Shown: positions 53,013 through 63,124, counted from the stretch's first letter. The stretch: DNA of 64,000 nucleotides from Hymenobacter setariae (GCF_007713685.1 NZ_VMRJ01000005.1:462310-526309), one strand, 5' to 3'. Notes: generated from the sequence alone by a model not told the origin. Translations and numbers: made by a program.

Positions 53013-56000
53013 ATGTCCTTCCTTGATGTGAAAGCGCTTGATATCAAGCGATGGTCTGCTGAACCAAGCGCTCCTTATCATTTGCCAGAGTTGATTCGCC
53101 GGCTAATTTTCGCTACCACCCCTACGCTGGAGCACATTGATTTCCCAATTGGCGCAAGTGTAAATTCCGGCGGATGGGATGGCACTACCACCGTTACTAC
53201 TGGTACGACTTATGTGCCGAGCGGGGTATGTGGCTGGGAACTAGGCAAGACTCCAGGGGTAAAAGGTAAAGCCGATAAAGACTATGCCGAGCGGGTTAAG
53301 AATTCCTTAGGGCTAAAACCAGTAGAAACAACATTTATTTTTGTCACACCTCAGACTTGGACGGCCAAGAAAAAGTGGGTCACAGAAAAAGAGAAAGACA
53401 AGCATTGGAAAGAAGTACGGGCGCTTAACGCCGACGACCTGGAATCTTGGTTGAGTCAGTCTCCAGCTGTTCAGGTATGGTTTAGTAGGTTAATTGGCAA
53501 ACGCTTTGACGGCCTAACTGACTTAGATACCTACTGGCAGGATTGGATGGAGTCTACAGTGCCTCCTACACCCAGCCAGTTAGTATTGGCTGGTCGAAGC
53601 CGCACAAGCGCTGATGTACAAGTCTGGCTACAGGGTACTTCCCTCTCTCTTACGCTACAGGCTGACTCTCGTGAGGAAGCAATGGCAGTGTTTACCGCCT
53701 CGCTCATGCAGTTACCGGCCGCCGACCGCGACCGTTATTTAGTACAGGCTGTTGTAGTCACCACACTCGAGGCTTGGCGACAGCTTATTGAGGTTGGAAC
53801 ACAGTTGCTTCTTATTCCCCTCTTCGAAGAGCGTGACGAGATTGCCGGAGCCTATCGGCGTAGACACCGAGTTTTTATTCCTTCTTCGCCTACTGACGCT
53901 GTTTCCTCTGACACGGAACCTATTCCGCGTATCGCTCGCGAAGTAGCCGAGCGTGCTCTGCAGGCTCAGGGTCTATCATACGATAAAGCTTACGCTTTAG
54001 CCTGGACAGCTCGTACTAGTTTTGCCAGCTTCCGACGCAAGCTAGCAATTTCTCCTAGTTTACAGCGACCAATATGGGCTAAACCTGAGAATGCTTTCTC
54101 TCTTATCCCTGCTCTGTTACTAGGCGCTTGGGACGAAAATGAGGAGAAAGATAGAGAAGCAGTAGCGCATTTAGCACAATTACCGTATGAGCAAGTACAA
54201 CAGGGACTTCTGCGTTGGGCAAACGAAACTAACCCACCTGTTCGCCTGACGAGCTCTACTTGGTACGTTAGCGATAAGCTTGATGTATGGAGTCTGCTCT
54301 ACCGATTTATCACTCGGGATCAGCTTAACCGGCTACAACAATTAGTTATAGATATACTAGGTGCTCCGCTACCTCGTTACGAGTTGCCAATTGAGCATCA
54401 GTACCGTGCTGAACTGCTCGATAAGCGCTCGCCGTACTCGAAAGTACTTCGAGATAGTATAGCTAACACACTGGCTCTTATCGGTAGTCAGGATGAACAG
54501 TCGTTACCAGCAGCCAATATCACGGCGCGTTCCTTTGCTAGCTATACCGTCACGCTGTTACTACGGCAGGCTCTAGCTAACCCGCTAGTGCTGCGTTCTA
54601 TTTCTGATTTGCTACCTGCGCTGGCAGAAGCTGCACCCGATCCCTTCTTACAAGAAATACATATTGGCCTCACAGGCGAAGACCCGGTGGTGATGACACT
54701 GTTTGAGGAGCAGCCGGGGCTATTTCATGCAAGTTCGCACCATGCTGGGTTATTATGGGCGCTGGAGACATTAGCTTGGAAACCCGAATATTTAGGCTAT
54801 GTGTTCACTATTCTTACGCGGTTAACTCAACTGGACCCTGGAGGCTCGACTACTAATCGCCCACGCAACACCTTGCGTGAGATTTTTCTGCTTTGGCATC
54901 CGAATACCACTGCTCCTCTTGATCAACGATTAACTCTACTCAGACAACTCGTTGACCAAGCTCCTGAAATAGGTAGAAGCCTACTTATGAGGCTACTGCC
55001 CGAGTTTAGAGGGGTCGCAGAAAATACCGCTAAACCACGCTGGCGCGACTGGCCCACAACTGTACAGCCTACTCGAGGCGATGTGGCACGTGGGGGAGAA
55101 GAAATTGGACGTCTGTTAATGAAACTAGCTGGTTCGGATGTTACGCAGTGGCAATCCTTAATTGTGCCGCTAGTTGAGCATGCTTCTCCCACTGTTTTTA
55201 AGGAAGCAATTGCTCGATTAATTGAGCTCAGCAATGAGTTGACAAGCGATCATGATAAAGCGCTTATATGGCATATTTTACGTCAGCTCGTTCATCGCCA
55301 CCGGTCACATTCAGATACTGAATGGGCAATGTGGCGTGAGCAAACCGATGCGTTGGCGGAATTACTCCCCCGGTTCGAACCCATAGATATAGTAGAACGC
55401 TACGCTTGGCTATTCGACCAATGGCCTGCACTCCCAGAAGGACAGGTTGAAGATGAAGATTACGAAGCACTCATAGAGCAAACCCAATATGAGGCGCTAC
55501 AACAAATGCATGTCCAGGGGGATGATCATGTTTTGGCATTAATTCCAACTGTATCTAATGCTTTCTATTTAGGGCGCGCTTTTGCTAAGACCGGACTATC
55601 AGACTCGCGCATTGAAGAGCTTTTAGGCAGATACTTAGCTGAGACTAGATCTGAAGACCTGTTTGCAAGAGGAATTGCAGACCATTGGCTGCGACACAAA
55701 GATCGTGACCGCGACTGGTGCGAGGCAGTGGCTGAGCGCTCAAAAAATAGTTGGAGTGCCGCTCAATTGGCCGAGTGGTTTACTTTTCTGAAAAATGATG
55801 TCAGAACTTGGACTAAGCTTAGCGATTATGAAGGTGAGGTCGAGCAGCAGTATTGGGATCAGTTTGTTATCTGGGGGATTGATGACGTCGACGCTGAACA
55901 AGCTACTAGACTTTTATTGCAATTTAATCACCCTTTTAAAGCAGTTGAACTATTAAGTCTGCATGAGAAAAAAGGTGGTATACCTACACAGCTTATCCTA

Positions 56001-56810
56001 GAAGCATTAGAAAAATTATACGATGCGTTAACGCCTGAGGTAGCTCGACAACTGAGGAGCTATCAAGTTTCTATCCTGTTAGACAGGTTAGCCAGTGATA
56101 CAGTAATAGATAGAATTAGTGTAGGTCAATTAGAATTTAAGTTTCTGCCTCTTACCTACTCTTATCGAGAAGGAAGTACAACGGTATTACATAAGCAGCT
56201 TGCCTCTTCACCCCAGTTCTTTGCTGAGTTGCTGAGCAAGGTTTATAAAAAAACAGTAGATGGTAAGGTTGTAGATGAGCCAGTTGCAGACGAACAAGAT
56301 GCGAATAACCAAGATGCAGCTGCCTCAATGAGCTATTTCCAATTGCTTAATTCTTTTAGGGCTGTACCTGGTTTGGGAGAAGATAATTACGTCGACCAAG
56401 ACTTCTTATTCACTTGGGTAACAGAAGCCAAACAAGCATTGAGCGAAATGGGTCGCCTAATCATAGGCGAGCAACAGATAGGACAAATGTTAAGCAGTTC
56501 ACCAGAGGGTGACGATAAGTACTGGCCGCATGAAGCAGTACGCAATCTGCTGGAGCATGAAGCTAGCGTCGAGTTAGAGAAGGGATTCGAAATTGGCGTG
56601 ACTAATAGTCGAGGAAGCACATCAAGGGGAGTATATGAAGGCGGCCGCCAGGAAAGAGACTTAGTGGAACTGTACGCTGGCTATGCAGAAGTTATTGCTC
56701 CTACCTGGCCTCGCACTGGGGCAATACTCAGGGGGCTTGCGGGCTATTATCGCCGTATGGCAGCTTATGAAGATGGTGAAGCCGATCGAAACCAGGATCT
56801 TTGGAGATAA
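53013..56810 (+). CDS. Giant 1265-residue protein: nuclease-like N-terminus plus long helical body
   Basis: Residues 1-170 hold a compact alpha/beta domain: SVNSGGWDGTTTV (Asp 56), VCGWELGK (Glu 76, Lys 79), KGKADKDYAERV, TTFIFVTPQTW and WKEVRALNADDLESWL. This resembles a restriction-endonuclease (PD-(D/E)XK-like) fold, though the spacing E-x-x-K is not canonical. I have met similar blocks at the front of large defence-type proteins but cannot name the family. Residues 200-1265 are mostly helices, probably HEAT/TPR-like repeats. No Walker A is seen. It stands alone with long intergenic regions on both sides. No signal peptide. Base composition is between core and AT-rich genes. Confidence 0.8.
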   Translation: MSFLDVKALDIKRWSAEPSAPYHLPELIRRLIFATTPTLEHIDFPIGASVNSGGWDGTTTVTTGTTYVPSGVCGWELGKTPGVKGKADKDYAERVKNSLGLKPVETTFIFVTPQTWTAKKKWVTEKEKDKHWKEVRALNADDLESWLSQSPAVQVWFSRLIGKRFDGLTDLDTYWQDWMESTVPPTPSQLVLAGRSRTSADVQVWLQGTSLSLTLQADSREEAMAVFTASLMQLPAADRDRYLVQAVVVTTLEAWRQLIEVGTQLLLIPLFEERDEIAGAYRRRHRVFIPSSPTDAVSSDTEPIPRIAREVAERALQAQGLSYDKAYALAWTARTSFASFRRKLAISPSLQRPIWAKPENAFSLIPALLLGAWDENEEKDREAVAHLAQLPYEQVQQGLLRWANETNPPVRLTSSTWYVSDKLDVWSLLYRFITRDQLNRLQQLVIDILGAPLPRYELPIEHQYRAELLDKRSPYSKVLRDSIANTLALIGSQDEQSLPAANITARSFASYTVTLLLRQALANPLVLRSISDLLPALAEAAPDPFLQEIHIGLTGEDPVVMTLFEEQPGLFHASSHHAGLLWALETLAWKPEYLGYVFTILTRLTQLDPGGSTTNRPRNTLREIFLLWHPNTTAPLDQRLTLLRQLVDQAPEIGRSLLMRLLPEFRGVAENTAKPRWRDWPTTVQPTRGDVARGGEEIGRLLMKLAGSDVTQWQSLIVPLVEHASPTVFKEAIARLIELSNELTSDHDKALIWHILRQLVHRHRSHSDTEWAMWREQTDALAELLPRFEPIDIVERYAWLFDQWPALPEGQVEDEDYEALIEQTQYEALQQMHVQGDDHVLALIPTVSNAFYLGRAFAKTGLSDSRIEELLGRYLAETRSEDLFARGIADHWLRHKDRDRDWCEAVAERSKNSWSAAQLAEWFTFLKNDVRTWTKLSDYEGEVEQQYWDQFVIWGIDDVDAEQATRLLLQFNHPFKAVELLSLHEKKGGIPTQLILEALEKLYDALTPEVARQLRSYQVSILLDRLASDTVIDRISVGQLEFKFLPLTYSYREGSTTVLHKQLASSPQFFAELLSKVYKKTVDGKVVDEPVADEQDANNQDAAASMSYFQLLNSFRAVPGLGEDNYVDQDFLFTWVTEAKQALSEMGRLIIGEQQIGQMLSSSPEGDDKYWPHEAVRNLLEHEASVELEKGFEIGVTNSRGSTSRGVYEGGRQERDLVELYAGYAEVIAPTWPRTGAILRGLAGYYRRMAAYEDGEADRNQDLWR

Positions 56811-57532
56811 CTGCCTATGAAAATGATACATTGCTTCATCACTTTATATTAACTAGGATATCATTTCAAAAACAAGCATCATAGTCATAACAAGGGCTGT
56901 TGACGTATTCGCCAATAAGGAATATATACGCGTTCCACTTTTAAGCCGTGGGATAAATGGGACAACTAGTAGAAACGAAGCAGCAGCTACATCTTCAACT
57001 CGGTATCATAGTTGCGTGGCTGAACCTACCGAGTAGTTTGTGCCACTGCCTGCTGAAATTTTTCTAGCAAGGGTCGGTCAGTGAGCCGAAGTTCAGCAAT
57101 GCTGAGAGGCATCTGGCTAATGTCTTCGTCATCATTAACCTCATCCTAATAAGTTCCTTCATCTCGTACAAGCTCATTCGCGGGTCGTTTCTCATCAATA
57201 ACGATAGCAGCCTTCATCGGTAGGTACTAGGGGTCTCTGCTATTTCTTCAGCCAGTGATTTAGAGTATGACGATGAATTACTTCATTCAGGGAGCACTCT
57301 ATCCTATTTCAGTCATTAGGACGAATAGAAATTAGTAATGCAAAAACAAGCAAATAGGAGAGTAATAGTAACAAGGTGTCGGCTCCTGACTTACTGGTAA
57401 GCTAGCAGCTACTAATACTCACTAGGCTTTCTATTACCTGTCTGCAATCATACATGCCTCATGATAGATAATATTGTAAGGGAGTGGAAGAAGGGTATGT
57501 AAGAGTAGAGCTATTTTGAGTAGTTTGGTATT
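56811..57532. other. Long intergenic region with a broken small frame
   Basis: Seven hundred bases between the giant gene and the DUF4238 gene, AT-rich. It contains the interrupted minus-strand frame listed separately at 57026-57217 and otherwise no gene, RNA or repeat that I can support. Confidence 0.5.
57026..57217 (-). pseudogene. Interrupted small gene
   Basis: From ATG 57217 the frame reads MKAAIVIDEKRPANELVRDE GTY, then TAG at the 24th codon, then DEVNDDEDISQMPLSIAELR and LTDRPLLEKFQQAVAQTTR before a final stop. The rest of the frame keeps protein-like composition, so a single nonsense change in a 63-codon gene is likely. It looks like a small regulatory or antitoxin-like protein but is not recognised. 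Confidence 0.4.
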
Positions 57533-58645
57533 ATGAAACTCAAAGAGCATCATTATGTGCCCAAGTTCTTTCTACGCCGCTTTTCGCTACAAAGCAATGG
57601 AAAAACCGTTGGCGTGTTCAATGTCGCCAAGCAGCAATTTATTGCCCATGGCCCCCTGAAAAGTCAAGCTTGTAAACCCTACTTGTATGGCGAAGATGGG
57701 GAACTTGAGACCATGCTTTCGCGCATGGAAGGGCTTGCTGCTGAGCTGCTGCGCAAAATGTGCGATACCTCATACGTGCCTACGAAGGGCTCTGACGATT
57801 GGGTAACGCTATTGGTCTTCGCTCTCACATCTGACTTACGGACACTCGTCAATACCAATAAGATGGTGACCATGATGGATCAAATGCATGACTTCGCTTT
57901 TGGCGACCAAGTCGAACTGCCCAAGAATGCTGATGAATTAAAGCTAGATCATAAGGAAGCGCCTCATATAGCGATGACGCTTCTAAAGCGAGCCTTTTTT
58001 TGCTGCTATGATTTGCGCGCTGTTTTGCTTAAGAACAACACGTCATACCCATTCATTACCTGCGATAATCCTTTAGTAAAATATAATCAGTATTTAGAAA
58101 AGCGTAATAAACATGGTGGTACGGTGGGGCACGCTCAAATTGGCTTGCAGCTATTTATGCCCCTCGACCCTACTACGATGCTGTTACTTTATGATCCATG
58201 GGTGTACAAAGTAGGGGGTAAAGGAGCATCCCTAGTAACGACTATAAATGAGCAGGACGTAGAAGCTCTTAATCTACTAAGTGTTGTCAACTGTGATAAA
58301 GTACTGTACTTTAATCAGCAAGCCACCAAAGAAAGTCTCAATAGACTTGCTATTAAAGCGACCAGATACCCAGGCGCTAACATTCCTGTTACTGTTAAAT
58401 ACTACGCCGACCCAGCCAGCGCGCGCAAAGGCAGCACCAAGTTTGGCTTAGATAAGCCCACTGAGTTAGGCGACGAATTACTACACTCATACATGCCGCC
58501 ACCGAGAACGAACTTAACGTTGAGCTTTATAAGTCTAACCAAACAAGCCCGCAAGCTTCCCCCTCATGTAGCTTCCTTTCAGAAACGTAAGAGTTGTGCG
58601 CTACCTGATGAGGCGTCAGGCAAGCCTTTTGTTGCGGAGTATTAG
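57533..58645 (+). CDS. DUF4238 domain-containing protein
   Basis: A 370-residue protein that starts with the DUF4238 signature HHYVPKFFLRRFS, followed by a central ITCDNPLVKYN segment and a C-terminal extension of about 60 residues. DUF4238 members are common in accessory islands and next to defence genes; no activity is established. The strong conservation of HHYVP suggests a metal-binding or catalytic histidine site. It faces the two-gene minus-strand operon at 58708-60698. Confidence 0.82.
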   Translation: MKLKEHHYVPKFFLRRFSLQSNGKTVGVFNVAKQQFIAHGPLKSQACKPYLYGEDGELETMLSRMEGLAAELLRKMCDTSYVPTKGSDDWVTLLVFALTSDLRTLVNTNKMVTMMDQMHDFAFGDQVELPKNADELKLDHKEAPHIAMTLLKRAFFCCYDLRAVLLKNNTSYPFITCDNPLVKYNQYLEKRNKHGGTVGHAQIGLQLFMPLDPTTMLLLYDPWVYKVGGKGASLVTTINEQDVEALNLLSVVNCDKVLYFNQQATKESLNRLAIKATRYPGANIPVTVKYYADPASARKGSTKFGLDKPTELGDELLHSYMPPPRTNLTLSFISLTKQARKLPPHVASFQKRKSCALPDEASGKPFVAEY

Positions 58646-58707
58646 AAATTAGATGCAGGAATAGATTGAGTCTTGGATATCTACCTATCCACCACTCAAA
58701 TAAAACA

Positions 58708-59607
58708 CTATAAAATCTCAGCGCTACCACTCTCACCAACCTGCTTGTCTGGTACCCGCACAGTAGAGATCAGATCGAATACGACGCTAGGGTTTTTAAG
58801 TAGCTGCGGATTCTTATCCAAGAGTAAAGCTAGCTCGGGTGATACAGTCTCGGCTAGAATCAGCGGCACCCCATCGCGAGAAACTTTTACTACTAGAATA
58901 GCCCCTAAGCGTATAGCGGCTTCATCAATGCCAGTTAGAGCAGTAATAAGGCTTGCAGCAGCACCCGCCAGCTTGCTTGTGGCTTCTGCGCTAGGGACAC
59001 TGACAAATTGCGTTTCTAAAGCAACCTTGCCTTTAGAATAAAGCTCATTAATCTCCTCTTTTACCTCTCCCTTGAGTAGGTATTGCAACCGTTGAAAGAA
59101 AGAGCCAAATACAGGCTCATCCTGCGTTTCAAGTTCAAATCCTAGGGCTTCCATAAATTCCCCAGTGGCGTTTTGAATACGTTCGATTGTAAAAAGGTCT
59201 ATATGTTCTTGAGGTAAGCCTATAAAGACTTCCGCACTAGTTTGGCTAGCAGCAGTACTTCTAACGCTTCCTATTTCAGTAATAACTTCACTGTTATACG
59301 CGGTCAACCCTGTGAGATTAGCCCATCGTGAAAAAATGCTCACTAAGCTGTCATAATTATCTTTTGCGTCATCCGTAAGTAAAAGTTCTGTTAAATAGCG
59401 CTCCCTAGACTCAGTATCTTTATTTATTATCCTTTTTGTTAAGATTCTATTAAGGTAAATAAAGAATAAATCTAAGTCATCTCCATCGATAACTTTACTC
59501 ATTACAACTTCATTCTTCGAAAACGAAAATGTTAATTCTGCTTTCTCATAATTATAGTCAAGAGAAAGTGCATTGCCATTTTCTTGCAAGACAATTTTGT
59601 TAGTCAT
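58708..59607 (-). CDS. Unknown island protein, second gene of a pair
   Basis: A 299-residue acidic soluble protein. The first 140 residues look beta-rich (KIVLQENGNALSLDYNYEKA, LTFSFSKNEVV). Residues 190-240 form an Ala/Ser-rich amphipathic helix (SKLAGAAASLITALTGID). The C-terminus is short and acidic. No family recognised. It begins 38 bases after the upstream gene, so they are co-transcribed. Confidence 0.7.
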   Translation of the reverse strand: MTNKIVLQENGNALSLDYNYEKAELTFSFSKNEVVMSKVIDGDDLDLFFIYLNRILTKRIINKDTESRERYLTELLLTDDAKDNYDSLVSIFSRWANLTGLTAYNSEVITEIGSVRSTAASQTSAEVFIGLPQEHIDLFTIERIQNATGEFMEALGFELETQDEPVFGSFFQRLQYLLKGEVKEEINELYSKGKVALETQFVSVPSAEATSKLAGAAASLITALTGIDEAAIRLGAILVVKVSRDGVPLILAETVSPELALLLDKNPQLLKNPSVVFDLISTVRVPDKQVGESGSAEIL

Positions 59608-59645
59608 GAATTCTTAATTTTTAGATTTAAAGCAGGTGTGAAATT

Positions 59646-60698
59646 TTAATTAGATAATTTAACTAATTCATTATAGCCTACAATGTCCAACTTAAATCCA
59701 TCACGTTTTTTGTCATAGCTAAGGGATAAGCTGTATGCCATGTTTTCTGCATCTCTACTAGATGACCAAAGAGCGTGAGACTTATTTAAGTACCACATCC
59801 TTCCCACCCAATGGCCTTCTTGTAAATTATCTACCTCGTAAGGCATAAGCTCTTCAGAGCCAAGAGTATCTTTACTATATAAGCTAATCAGTCCGCTAGC
59901 GATACGAGCCATTTTTGTGTAGTCTATTGACTTGGAGCATATTAATTCCAGATTTGAATGCACCATTAAATCAAACTTCCTCACGGGGCTAAAAAGTCTG
60001 ATGCGTAGTATATCGAAAACCTCAAGTACCAGGTGCTCTAGGTTGAATACATAATCAATGTACTTGACAGCTCCTTTTTCAATAATGACTGATTGACTTA
60101 CTTCCTGCTGATTTAGGATAGAATTTATATCAAAGTTCAAGGCATGTTCAATCGTTCCCTTTGTTCTTATTGCTATATCAGGAACTTGAGGATGATTTTG
60201 TGTAATCAATAATCTGAACTGCCTAAGTGGCGAAGTGTGGTAGGATAAAGAAATTGAATTATTACCTGATGACCACGTGTGAAATAAAGCATCTTTCTTG
60301 CTTTTAAACTTACCCTTCGATAAGCTAACTACTTTATCCTTTCTAATAAAAGAAGCAAATCTACTGTCATCATATATGCCTCCGCCAAATTTTTTAAATA
60401 GCGTTTGAAATATTCTAATAATTAACGGGGCATTGTTAGTATTTCCAAAAAATAGGTATCTTATTTTATCGTCGTGGTGCTTAACAAACAAGTTGTCAAA
60501 CACCCCTAGAAACAATGTGTCTAATTTAGTCTCGACTTTTATCACACCATCTCCTATATCATCTGGATTTTCTAACAATTGCTCAAAACTTACTTGATTA
60601 AGGTCCGCATGAGAGAGCCCTAGTGCCTCTAATACGGATAAGCCCTCACGGATGCGATTGAGGAATTCTTCTAGTTCTATAGTACTCTTTTTTTTCAT
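59646..60698 (-). CDS. Unknown island protein, first gene of a pair
   Basis: A 350-residue, Lys/Ile/Asn-rich protein from one of the most AT-rich parts of the window. The N-terminal 40 residues form a helix (IELEEFLNRIREGLSVLEAL) and the rest is beta/alpha mixed with many aromatic residues. No motif recognised. Bacteroidota of low GC are a likely source of the gene. Together with the downstream gene it may encode a two-component accessory function. Confidence 0.7.
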   Translation of the reverse strand: MKKKSTIELEEFLNRIREGLSVLEALGLSHADLNQVSFEQLLENPDDIGDGVIKVETKLDTLFLGVFDNLFVKHHDDKIRYLFFGNTNNAPLIIRIFQTLFKKFGGGIYDDSRFASFIRKDKVVSLSKGKFKSKKDALFHTWSSGNNSISLSYHTSPLRQFRLLITQNHPQVPDIAIRTKGTIEHALNFDINSILNQQEVSQSVIIEKGAVKYIDYVFNLEHLVLEVFDILRIRLFSPVRKFDLMVHSNLELICSKSIDYTKMARIASGLISLYSKDTLGSEELMPYEVDNLQEGHWVGRMWYLNKSHALWSSSRDAENMAYSLSLSYDKKRDGFKLDIVGYNELVKLSN

Positions 60699-60961
60699 TG
60701 GTTGCTACGGACTCGATAATAAGACAGCAATAAGGCCGCCGCTCGCTACCATTCTAGTCTTTCTATCTCGAGCGGCTTCTAAGCGATGAGATATTGTGTA
60801 CCACCTATCTCTTCCGCGCCAACGAAAACGATAATATGCTGATTATGTGACAGGCTAGTGTCATGGCCGATTCATGGTGGGGTTACCTGCTCTACGCCGC
60901 CAAGCTACAAAAAGGTCTCGACTCCTAGTGAAAGTACGCTGAGGCTAGGACTACTCTCAAT

Positions 60962-61327
60962 CTATACTGCATTGCGCCAACTCTCATCCCAAATAAGCAT
61001 ATCCAGCAAAACTGGCACTAGAGCCACATACTGGCCAGCTATGCGTACTAGCGGTAGCCATCGATGACCTTCCCTGCGCTTAGCAGCTATCCACTCTTCT
61101 TTAAAGGGCGTCAAATTATAATTGAATAACGCTAACTCAAACGAGTAGCTGCCTGGCTCATAAGGTAGAGCTAGGAAACCATCTGCCTTGCCTTTGATAG
61201 TATTGCGCTGAGGCGTCTTATCTGTTTTTATTAGCTGCCCATACACGCGACTGTGAAAAGTGTTGATGATAGCAACAGCTTCTTCAAAGCTGTAGGCGTT
61301 GTCGTCTGAAGAATTAACGTTTGGCAT
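60962..61327 (-). CDS. Hypothetical island protein
   Basis: A 121-residue protein with an N-terminal helix (SFEEAVAIINTFHSRVYGQL), a beta-rich middle (GFLALPYEPGSYSFELALF) and a hydrophobic end (YVALVPVLLDMLIWDESW). Unrecognised. It follows the nuclease-like gene 99 bases downstream on the same strand, so it may belong to one transcript. Confidence 0.6.
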   Translation of the reverse strand: MPNVNSSDDNAYSFEEAVAIINTFHSRVYGQLIKTDKTPQRNTIKGKADGFLALPYEPGSYSFELALFNYNLTPFKEEWIAAKRREGHRWLPLVRIAGQYVALVPVLLDMLIWDESWRNAV

Positions 61328-61426
61328 GAGGTGAACTACTGCGAATTAGAGATTGCTAAAGTGAAGTAGCAAGCTATAAAAAATCGACTATTTAAGATCT
61401 GAGACTTCGAAGGTGTCTACTACGCG

Positions 61427-63124
61427 CTAAATAAAGAGGTGCTTGCCACCTTTCTTTTCTGCCCAATACTTCTCATTCTTGAATCCCATGCCTTTAGCAT
61501 ACTGCTTGTCGAATATGCCCGCTTCATCAGGTGGAACGAGCAACTTACTTTGCTTGCTAGCAAGTTGAGGTGAGAGCTTGCCTTCTAAGAACATAGCACA
61601 AACATCTAGTTCATCCATGCAGATAAGCTTACCATGAAGCTCTTCTCGAATTGAAAGGAATGCTACAAAATCAAGCGGCTTTTTGCCTTGAGCTTGCATA
61701 GTGAGTAGAAACACTTCCAAATCATCTAGTTTGACTGCCCAGGGGTAAACATCATCTTCGCCAATTGGCAATAGCGTAGAGAGGTCGTTTTGAATCTGTC
61801 CAAACGACTTCAAATTAACGATGATTGAGAAATCAGCCTCGTATTTACTTGGGTCGATTTCAGCCATTTTATTTCCCTTCTCATCATAGATGTAGAACGG
61901 AACCCCGTCAATAAATTTTTGCTCAACTCGCTTAGTTTGGGCGTACCCGTACCCAATACTAGCCTCAAAGTCCTTCTTTATTCTAGGAAAGGCGCGGTCA
62001 GGGTCTCGAAGAGGCTCGCGTAATGCATAACCTTTTGGCTCTATTATGAAGGCATACTTTTTCCATAATATCAAAATATCCTGCTCATTTCCGTCTATAT
62101 AATAGCTAGGGAATATTTGGCAGTCTTTTTTAAAGAATGCCGAGAAGATTTCAATCACCCTACTCTCAAGCAGTTTGCCCTTCCGGTCAGTATATCTTTT
62201 TGTATCCACCGTGTTGGTAGTACATACTCGCTCCAAAAGGTCTTGAGTAGCATGAATTACTTGCTTTATCTCAAAGACTTGGAACATGCCTGTACCCAAA
62301 TTAATGATGGGCTTCTCCAGCAACGGGTTGGCAGAGGTATAATAAAGGTAATCTGTTGATGCGCGGGATATAGAAAGCAGCGAGAGAATTGCATTAATCT
62401 TGTCTTCGGGCAAATCGGCAGAGACCAATTCAGCCGGGAAGAATCTGTTGATGATTCCATGGTCAGCCATAAACTGGTAAAGTGCTTGCTCGTCCTCGGA
62501 CGGTTTATACTCTAGCCACGGCGGTGCCGTATTCACCAACTTCACTTTTGAATAATCACGCCAGTTAGGTTTAACTGGCAAAAACTTAGTCATGATGCCC
62601 TGCATATTCTGCTGAATCAACGCATCTAAAGCATCATAAAAGTTGATAAAGTCAGCCGTTTTAAGCGACGTAGCAGCTTCTATGATTGTGTCAAGCGGAG
62701 TGAATAAGTCGCTTATCCAATTGACTGTCTGTTCTTCATAATTCAATGGGCCTTGGTTGAAGTAGCCAAGAAAGGAAGGCATAGCTACCTCTCTTACTTG
62801 CCTCCACTGCTCGTCTATTGTGTCTTCCGGACGGGGAAAGAAAAATTTATCATACTCTGCTTCAATCTCGTTGAGCAATACGACGATTTCATTCCATTTC
62901 TCATGAGTGAACCGAATATCGTCGGCGTTGGCATCATCGGATGTGATAAGTAGTCCCCCTAAGAAATAGAGTTGTCTAAGTGGAGACGAGAGTTTACCAA
63001 GTTGGTCGTTGGCATGGCCTGTAGAGATGTGCCGCATTAACCCGGACAAGTCACCAAGAAGCCAGTCCGTATCGTAAGTAGCAATAAGCGCTTTTAGGGC
63101 TTGGCTCTTTGCTTCTAAGCTCAT
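61427..63124 (-). CDS. Large protein with a PD-(D/E)XK (NERD-like) nuclease signature
   Basis: A 565-residue protein in two halves. Residues 1-310 are helical without a known motif. From about 315 a nuclease-like domain appears: LLESRVIEIF with Glu 320, NEQDILILW with Asp 349, then FIIEPKGYAL with Glu 362 and Lys 364. This E...D...ExK order is that of PD-(D/E)XK endonucleases of the NERD-like type, known in several phage defence proteins. The C-terminal 110 residues hold DELDVCAMFLEG and a basic end. ATG 63124 is used; a TTG two codons earlier is possible. Confidence 0.75.
   Translation of the reverse strand: MSLEAKSQALKALIATYDTDWLLGDLSGLMRHISTGHANDQLGKLSSPLRQLYFLGGLLITSDDANADDIRFTHEKWNEIVVLLNEIEAEYDKFFFPRPEDTIDEQWRQVREVAMPSFLGYFNQGPLNYEEQTVNWISDLFTPLDTIIEAATSLKTADFINFYDALDALIQQNMQGIMTKFLPVKPNWRDYSKVKLVNTAPPWLEYKPSEDEQALYQFMADHGIINRFFPAELVSADLPEDKINAILSLLSISRASTDYLYYTSANPLLEKPIINLGTGMFQVFEIKQVIHATQDLLERVCTTNTVDTKRYTDRKGKLLESRVIEIFSAFFKKDCQIFPSYYIDGNEQDILILWKKYAFIIEPKGYALREPLRDPDRAFPRIKKDFEASIGYGYAQTKRVEQKFIDGVPFYIYDEKGNKMAEIDPSKYEADFSIIVNLKSFGQIQNDLSTLLPIGEDDVYPWAVKLDDLEVFLLTMQAQGKKPLDFVAFLSIREELHGKLICMDELDVCAMFLEGKLSPQLASKQSKLLVPPDEAGIFDKQYAKGMGFKNEKYWAEKKGGKHLFI

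Noticed and set aside
60861..60929. Short plus-strand frame with YLLYAAKLQKG, reminiscent of a GIY-YIG start
   Set aside because: Only about 21 residues before a stop and no continuation in another frame.
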